This document shows positions 57,165 through 64,000 of a stretch of 64,000 nucleotides of DNA, piece after piece. Made by a program: the position numbers and the translations under genes. Under the pieces are notes generated by a model. It was given only the letters and a program-made list of their open reading frames with translations, was not told the origin of the DNA and searched no databases. The stretch spans positions 3,081,501 through 3,145,500 of the forward strand of contig OW285192.1 in the NCBI GenBank assembly GCA_935421135.1, in the 5' to 3' direction. The stretch's first letter is position 1. Every line of letters starts with the position of its first letter. The stretch is from Bugulina stolonifera. Its lineage: Eukaryota; Bryozoa; Gymnolaemata; Cheilostomatida; Bugulidae.

Positions 57165-60100
57165 ATGGAGCATATTGAACATCCAACTGTAGTTGAATCA
57201 CAAGCGGACTCCTTATCTAGACATCTAGAGAAGTTTCAGCTCACAGATGTGGTAAGATTTAGCTACCCTGCTCTAACTATTCTGGTGGAATACTTGAAGA
57301 GAAGTGAAGAGGAAAAGGATATAGGTGAGCTGGAACCACTTGTTAAATACTGCTCTCTACCCCAACAGATGTCGAGGCATCAGTTCAGCCAAATGAATTC
57401 GAATATGATGGCCTTTCTGGTTCTGAGGACTTGGTTTCACTCCTTAAACAAGCTAACAATGAAGCTGTAGGAAAACAAATATTTTGTGTGTTGGATTGTC
57501 ACCCTGATGACTATACAAAACCTGATGATTTGGTGAATACTTGGCAAGATGGTGTGAATGTAAACTTGCTCAATAAACTTCTGAGAGCTGACATCTTTTA
57601 TTTCGGAGAAACAATCGAGAGAGAGGGAGTCAGTAAACGCATCGCTTTTTATAAGGTAACTTTCCTATCATATCTGCTGCTGGTAAACCATTCCAAACTG
57701 CTGGTTAGATTGCTAGTCACTGAAGGTGTTACGCTAACAAATGAGATCATTAAGAAATCTTCCTCCTATTACATGTCCGTTTTACATTTGGCTAGTTTGA
57801 AAGTCAGCACACAGACAGACAACACACAGACAGACACAGACATGAAAGTAATTTGGTGTCTGTTGAATCTGGGAGACATAGCAGAATTGCTTAGTGATAG
57901 CGGAAAGCCTGCTCATCGAACTAGCCCTGGCGATGCCGTTACATCACTTGCACTTGACATTGCGTTAATGGGTCAAAGCTGGAACTTGGCTGATATGCTT
58001 ATAGACAGATATGAAAAGGCTGCCAGAACAGAATTTACACAACTTCTCTCTGACCATTACATTTATATTTTACTAATTAAAGCAACCACATCTTTACATT
58101 GGTCTTATGATGGACTTAGGGCACTAATACGGAGATTTCAGAAAAGAGGTCCAAAAAGAGATGCTTTATTCCACGGGCTTACACGCTCACATTCCGGTGT
58201 TGCTCCTCATTCTTCAGTTTTGCATCAGAGTCTTCTAAATGTAGCAGATGATCGAGTGTATCAAACGTTCATCAATTTTCTTCCTCCTGAAATGCTGAAA
58301 GAGGAACTCATGGCTGCTACAAGAGATGGACCTTGTGTGCTAGTCACTCTCGCCAAACATGAAAAGAATGATGGTCGACTGGTGCATACCCTGGAGAAAG
58401 GATTTGTTTCCAAAGAATTGTTTAGACAGCACTTTAGTGCTGATGATGAGGATCATTTGCATGGAGAAGCAGTCAGGGAGTCTTTATCCCAAGATGTTGT
58501 GATTGTATTGAATAAATTCCTCAAAAGGTTTGTGGTTCCTGGAGGCCAGAATAAAGCACGAAAATGCGCTTTGATTTACTACAACATAAAAGGTCGGGAG
58601 GGTAGTGGTGAAGAGGATGAACATAGGCATAAGTGCGGCTGTGCAAAAGAAGAATTCTTTTCAGTTTATCATGGACTTCAGGACGCAGGCTATAAAACCA
58701 TTAAGCCATTACCAAACTGGACAAGAGACTCGTTAATTAAAAGATTGAGGGAGGATTTGGAGGAAATTAAGAAGCAATGCTCTATTTTGGTGACTTTCAT
58801 CATGGCTCATGGAACAAATGATTGTGTCGTCGATGTAGATGGCAAACCAGTGTGCATTGATGATATATCCCATGAGATTACCATGGCAGTTCCCCCTGAG
58901 ATACCTAAGGTACGTTTAAATACATGTATCATGGTTCTTAAGATAATTCCTAGCAGATTATAATAAATGTAGTTTGTCTGTATGATTGTAAAACTTTGAC
59001 GAAGAAATCATGCTGCCAAGTTCCACTGGTATCCACAACAACTCTGTATTAGCTGTTCTGACATGATATCACAATGATTTGACTTAGGGATAGTAATATT
59101 GGTAATCGGTAGAAAATAAACTGTTAAATTCGTATTACAATGTATAAGGAAATGGCAGGTTTATGTGCACTACAGCATCAAATCTGTGTTTTGACTGGCT
59201 ATTACCTGCTTACATAAAACACACCAGACATGACACATCAAAAATCAGAGCTGGGTCCAAGTCATAGATTTGACTTGACTTGACTTGCCAAGTCAAGTCA
59301 CAAGTCAACTTGACTTGGACTTGTCAACTTGCTGACTTGACTTGACTTTGACTTACACATCAATGTGACTTGACTTGACTTGGACACATGAATGACTTGT
59401 GACTTCGACTTGGGTTCTGCCAAGTCAATATGGCGGATAAAAATTTTGTACAGTGTATAGCCAACATGGAAAAAAGGTCTCAATTGTCTACCTATGCATC
59501 ATTTTTACTTCATCAGTGCTACTAGCAGCCCTCAGAGTATATCAAGGTTAGCTACGAGGATACACAACGCAGGTAACATCTAGGCTGTGTGTACGTGAGA
59601 CTAGTGCATAATAGTCACAAGTATAGTGGAAGTAGTGAATACAATGTACAGTATAATATGTAGATTGGAATTGCAGGGCTGGCCAGTGGGCACTCTTTAC
59701 TGTACCATGTGCTGTTTATATGCACACTGACCAACTAAGATACATATGAGTTCACAGACTGCATTTTAGAGAAACAGTTGCTAGTTGGACGCATATTGAC
59801 TCATTTTGTGGAAGCTAGACTCATTTATTTGTTACAGTGAACTGTGCTTTTATTCCGGCCAATAAATAGCCTACTTGGCTTAGCTTAGGCCTCTAAGCAT
59901 TGTTTACATTTCTAGGGAGTTGTAATTTTTTATGTCCCAAACTTTGAGTTAGGTGCAGAAGTGGAGAAATTTGAGATAGCCTTTGTTCTTCGGCAAAACT
60001 GGTGCAGGAGAAGTTGTCTTCTCTACATTTTGTTGGTTGACTGCCCTTACCCCAAACCGCAACCACATACAAGGAAATAAGTCTATCTAAATTTCTCCAC

Positions 60101-61680
60101 TGCTGCACCTAACAGCAAACTTTTTAGTAGACTTCTTTCTGCTAATTGTATGAAAGAAGGTCTCACAACGTAATAGAATAGAATATGTAGATAGAAAGTC
60201 AGGGTCCACTTCATCAATCTAATCAAATTAGGCCTGATAGTTCACCGAAAGCTAGATGATAAAATATAATAATACATCCTACTATTTAAAACATCCACTC
60301 AATTTGGTACAAGAGTGCAGAAAATTTTTTACCATACCATTTGTACAGTCATTATTCAGCAACTATCCTGAAACGTTTTCCTTAAACATGTTCGACTCAT
60401 TTTTATATTTTTTAACTCATTTTTACAAATTTTGGTTGGTGACCCTGTTATATGTTATGTAACACTGTATCATCGTTACTAATATTATAATGCTACATGA
60501 CCAGTCTCGACCGTAGTGCTAATATTACTACATATTATATAGACTAGTTATTTACCATAATTGCATAACATACATGCCCAGCTACGCCTTGGCATGGTTT
60601 TTCATAGATTGGAATTTCTACTAAAAGAAAAAAGTGATGTTTTGGAAAGTGTAAAATTTTTTGAAGTTGTCTCCCGCTTGACTTGCATTTTGCTTGACTT
60701 GACTTCAATGACTTGTCTTGTGACTTGCATGACGGCTGACTTGACTTGAGGCAGCACTGACTTGACTTCGACTTGACTTGCCTCCAAAATTTTAGAAATG
60801 ACTTGACTTGTTGACTTGTAGTCCGACTTGGACCCAACTCTGTGAAAAATGGTTTTAGAGTGATTGTGCATAGGCACTCATGAGATGTTAATGTTAATAC
60901 TAATATGAAGTTGCCTTCTCCCAGTATTTTTTGGAAGAGGACAACTTCTTATTATGATCAATCCATAGTTCAGTGGCCTGTGTTAGTACATGTAGGTTGT
61001 GAAGGTAATTCTAATCATAGTATGAGAACATCTAGATTGTGGTTGAGGTGACAAATGACATCATATACATGTATGCAATGGAGAAGACAACTTTTCCGCC
61101 TGAACTTTTAATGAAGAGCCCAGACTTTGCCTAAATCATGTACATGGTTGTAATGTTGCATCACTACCTCCTAGCTTGTTGCCTGCTACAATCAGAATTA
61201 AATTATAATACCTTAGTAACTTAGTTAAATTATTGAATCAAAGTTTTTACTTTAAAAGAAAATGTCTTTAAAAACAATGTGCTTGCGAATTAATGTTTGC
61301 AACAGTTTGGATACCCGTAAATTGTATAATGTATTTTGCCATTGGAAAATGAGTGTGTTATGCGATATTCTATATTTTGGTTTTAGATACTCATAGTTCA
61401 GGCATGTAACAAGGCATCAATAAAGATACCCATCAGAATATATGAGACACAACCACAGGACTGGAGGTACTTTTGCCGCTGGTCATCTGTATGTAAAGGT
61501 GGGACATGCGAGAGAAATAAATTCCTACCAGTGTTGATGGAGCATTGGCCTAAAGAAGACCAGCAGGATTTCATGGAGTTTGTAAGAGAAGTCGGAGACC
61601 AACTGGACATGGAGTACCCTGACTACAAACCTCCACCAGTAACCCATTACACCATGTTCAAGAAATTAACTGGTTTCTAA
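57165..61680 (+). CDS. Caspase-family (C14) protease with long N-terminal extension
   Basis: Exons 57165-57324, 57369-58909, 61387-61680, giving 664 aa. Intron 1 is only 44 bp. The C-terminal ~200 residues form a caspase fold: KCALIYYNIKGREG (first strand), the catalytic His534 in FIMAHGTND, and the catalytic Cys574 in ILIVQACNK, 40 residues apart as in caspases. A p10-like end follows (KFLPVLMEHWP ... THYTMFKKLTGF). The usual QACxG pentapeptide is QACNK here, so the Gly is replaced. The N-terminal ~490 residues are mostly helical with ankyrin-like stretches (VLHLASL, SLALDIALMGQSW) but show no clear DED, CARD or death domain. Likely a cell-death or immune protease or a regulatory homologue; both catalytic residues are present, so activity is possible. 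An AATAAA lies at 62213. Confidence 0.85.
59246..60842. mobile_element. hAT-type non-autonomous element with CAAGTC repeats
   Basis: Ends CAGAGCTGGGTCCAAGTC and the complement of CAGAGTTGGGTCCAAGTC, one mismatch. 8 bp flanks TCAAAAAT (59238-59245) and TGAAAAAT (60843-60850), one mismatch, fit a hAT target duplication. Dense CAAGTCA/TGACTTG subterminal repeats at 59270-59430 and 60670-60830. No transposase. It occupies most of caspase-gene intron 2. Confidence 0.85.
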
Positions 61681-62823
61681 GCTCATCTCTCTTGTAATAG
61701 ATTAAAATGTTTGATTTCAACATCATGTACTTTTCATCAGCAGTTACCAATGGTGACTAGTTGTTTTGCTTGCTTGTGAATGTGAATGTAATTCTATCTC
61801 ACTAATGTAGCTTTCCATGATAAAAACCCTCTGCTATTATTACTTGAAGACACTGCTATCATTTTAAGGTTATGTAACTGGGGTCTGAATTTTCTTTTGA
61901 AATTTCTCTCACATATTTAACCATGTCTGAAAGGGCCTGGACAGCTTTCAGCGTTAGCATTAAGTCATGTGACGCAACGTTACAGGGGGTCAAAGACTGA
62001 AAACAGTGCTATGGAATTTGCCTGCTGTTACTGAAATAATTTACTTTTCAGTTAAATTATTGCATAATATTGTTAAATATGCATGAATGTTTACCTAAGC
62101 TGGTGTTATGAAGAGATAAAATAAAATAATGGCCTCCTAGAACTTTTTCTTATGCTGGCTTTTTGCCTGTAAAACCTTGTCCAAGTTGTGTCTTATTTGT
62201 AGAATAAATTCTTTTCCATAAAATAAACTAGCATTGTTCTATTCCAATGGGTGAAACCATTGGTAGCGATAGATTTCTACAATTTTGTTTAATCTTTATA
62301 ATGCTCTGGTAACCCATGGAGCATTTTATATGAAGTCCTTTCAACTAATATAATATATAATATCTTTATATTCTTGATTAGCTTAAATTATTTGTTATAA
62401 TTGTAGTGGATGCCACTACTGGCTTGTAAGAGAAAGACACGTATGTATTGTCCACCTGCTAGCAGTGCAGGTGGCTCATCTAGCCCAATTGTCCAATACT
62501 TAGTTATCTGCCTAAGTAGTACTGGTTGTGCAGCTAACCTTATTCTGTAGAGCAAGGTGTAGAGTGATCCCCCAGTGGTAGCGTGTATGATAGAGTGTAT
62601 AAAATGATAGTATTGTAATAAAAGAAGCTAACTAGATATAATAACAACTGCACTATAATAGAGGTGATTGCTGCTTATATACATATGGAAACAAAGGGGC
62701 TAGCCAACAATTGGCTAGCTGTTAGAAATACTTGACAGGCTAATTATGATTGGCTGGCCGTTGCAGTTATTCACCAGGAGAGCCAACAGACTAAGACTGG
62801 ATATAATTATAATAGTATAATAG
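61681..62823. other. Caspase-gene 3' flank, intergenic
   Basis: AATAAA at 62213-62218. No gene recognised. A short inverted GGCTAGCCAA/TTGGCTAGC pair lies at 62698-62722. Confidence 0.55.
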
Positions 62824-63297
62824 TTACTTCTTTCTACACTCCTTTGGAGTATAAACCTACAGACCTACGTCGACTCTGGACTCTTTAATGAGTCTCAGCC
62901 TCGGCCTACGTCGTCATCAATAATCACAAGAGCTTAACCAACTGTTCACTCTTTATGTGATGTGCGGAAGTTACCTTGGCAGCCCACTACCAACTACCAA
63001 GCGCTTCCCGTACCCGTGCTACATCGGCACTCGTACGTAAACCTACACAGCAAAACATTGTAATGTTTTGCTGTGTAGGTTTACGTACGAGTGCCGATGT
63101 AGCACGGGTACGGGAAGCGCTTGGTAGTTGGTAGTGGGCTGCCAAGGTAACTTCCGCACATCACATAAAGAGTGAACAGTTGGTTAAGCTCTTGTGATTA
63201 TTGATGACGACGTAGGCCGAGGCTGAGACTCATTAAAGAGTCCAGAGTCGACGTAGGTCTGTAGGTTTATACTCCAAAGGAGTGTAGAAAGAAGTAA
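62824..63297. repeat. 474 bp palindrome, 236 bp perfect arms
   Basis: Arms 62824-63059 and 63062-63297 are exact reverse complements by direct reading, with only two central bases unpaired. The right arm is the first part of the LTR-like sequence beginning at 63059; the left arm is the same 236 bp inverted. Either a real head-to-head LTR inversion or a fold-back assembly or sequencing artefact. Confidence 0.92.
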
Positions 63298-64000
63298 TGT
63301 TGATCTAAGGGCTTAGACCCGACGCTAGATTCATGAAGAATCCGGGATCGGCTAAAGTCCGATGATGTAGAACTCACAAGGAGTGTAGAAAGAGTACTTA
63401 AATGAGTGTGAGGACGAGCTTGGCCGCTTAGGTCTAAGAAGACCTGTGGGTGGAGCTGCCTGCCTGCAAGAGTAAGACTCTGTAGGTTGAGTTAGGAGAT
63501 GTTGCTTTATTAGAGCGCAATCAACAACTGATTTGTACAGCAAAATGCGTGAGCTTTTATACATAAGATACTTCCGGAAAAAAGTACGATAAGGTATCGG
63601 GCTGGTACGATAAGGTATCGGGCTGGTACGATAAGGTATCGGGCCGGAACTTGCGTAACAACATGGCGAAGTTCCGCCCGAGGTCGGCCACCAAAGGAGT
63701 CGGCCTTGTACAAAAAGTGCTTACAATATACCAGAATGAATTATATATAAGTATGGCCGTGTTCTGTGACATCGGCCCCAAAAGTATACAGGTAACAAGA
63801 CTTAGAGAATTAATCAGGATAATATATAATTGCGCACACAGTATAATTGAACAATGAATGCTTAGGCATGATTGGCTAATAGTATATAATACACATCATG
63901 CATGCAGTAGTTGATAATAATAGTAAGATAAATGTCAATACATGTATAAGGTATAAGATACTGTCAGTGTAGTTAGCCAAGGGAGACTACTACTACTACG
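63059..64000 (-). mobile_element. Second copy of the LTR family, cut by the window end
   Basis: Starts TGTAATG and follows the 25587-26570 LTR throughout, sharing AAAGAGTGAACAGTT, CCGACGCTAG, TGTAGGTTGAGTTAGGAGAT and CTTCCGG blocks. It has an internal triplication of GGTACGATAAGGTATCGG near 63590-63645. Expected to end a few tens of bases beyond the window. Sense is inferred from AATAAA on the minus strand near 63510. Confidence 0.75.

Noticed and set aside
57655..57660. Possible donor after IAFYK in caspase exon 2 (GTAACT)
   Set aside because: The frame runs on with plausible helical sequence and no acceptor in phase gave a better model.

Overview
This window is animal nuclear DNA. Genes are split by GT-AG introns from 44 bp to over 8 kb, the sequence is AT-rich, and minisatellites and transposons fill much of the non-coding space. 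Typical metazoan families are present (anion-selective Cys-loop receptors, BAG2, a caspase-family protease, a multi-C2H2 zinc-finger protein). The gene set and style suggest a marine invertebrate, perhaps an early-branching one such as a sponge or cnidarian, but the sequence alone does not fix the species.

Layout. 322-7577 (+) is the 3' part of a GABA-A-like receptor subunit gene whose first exons lie upstream of the window. 9010/9049-16509 (+) is a complete tandem paralog. 18086-38052 (-) is a 13-exon amino acid transporter gene of the AAAP (SLC32/36/38, AVT) superfamily that converges on the second receptor gene. Its introns hold most of the repeats: a 3.0 kb TIR element, a 984 bp solo LTR, and a 7.2 kb TIR element loaded with a 70 bp satellite and carrying a nested Tc1-like foldback. 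38858-40707 (-) is a decayed LINE and 41287-43185 is a small non-autonomous LTR retrotransposon. 44932-45721 (+) is BAG2 in two exons. 48592-55511 (+) is an 11-exon gene for ten tandem C2H2 fingers. 57165-61680 (+) is a three-exon caspase-like gene with a long N-terminal extension. The window ends in a 474 bp near-perfect palindrome centred on the end of a second LTR copy.

All five spliced models were built by hand. Four are complete and close from ATG to stop with matching phases at every junction: receptor B 514 or 527 aa, transporter 500 aa, zinc finger 600 aa, caspase-like 664 aa, plus BAG2 196 aa. The genes show no operon-like relationship. The two receptor genes are a local duplication and could supply subunits of the same pentamer.

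The most unusual signal is that tandem repeats here repeatedly copy exon-intron junctions. The exon 4 acceptor is repeated 5 and 6 times in the two receptor paralogs. In the transporter, the exon 1 donor is present 3 times, the exon 9 acceptor with half its exon 4 times, the exon 11 donor 3 times and the exon 13 acceptor twice. Other minisatellites start within tens of bases of a splice site and stay open in frame with the neighbouring exon.
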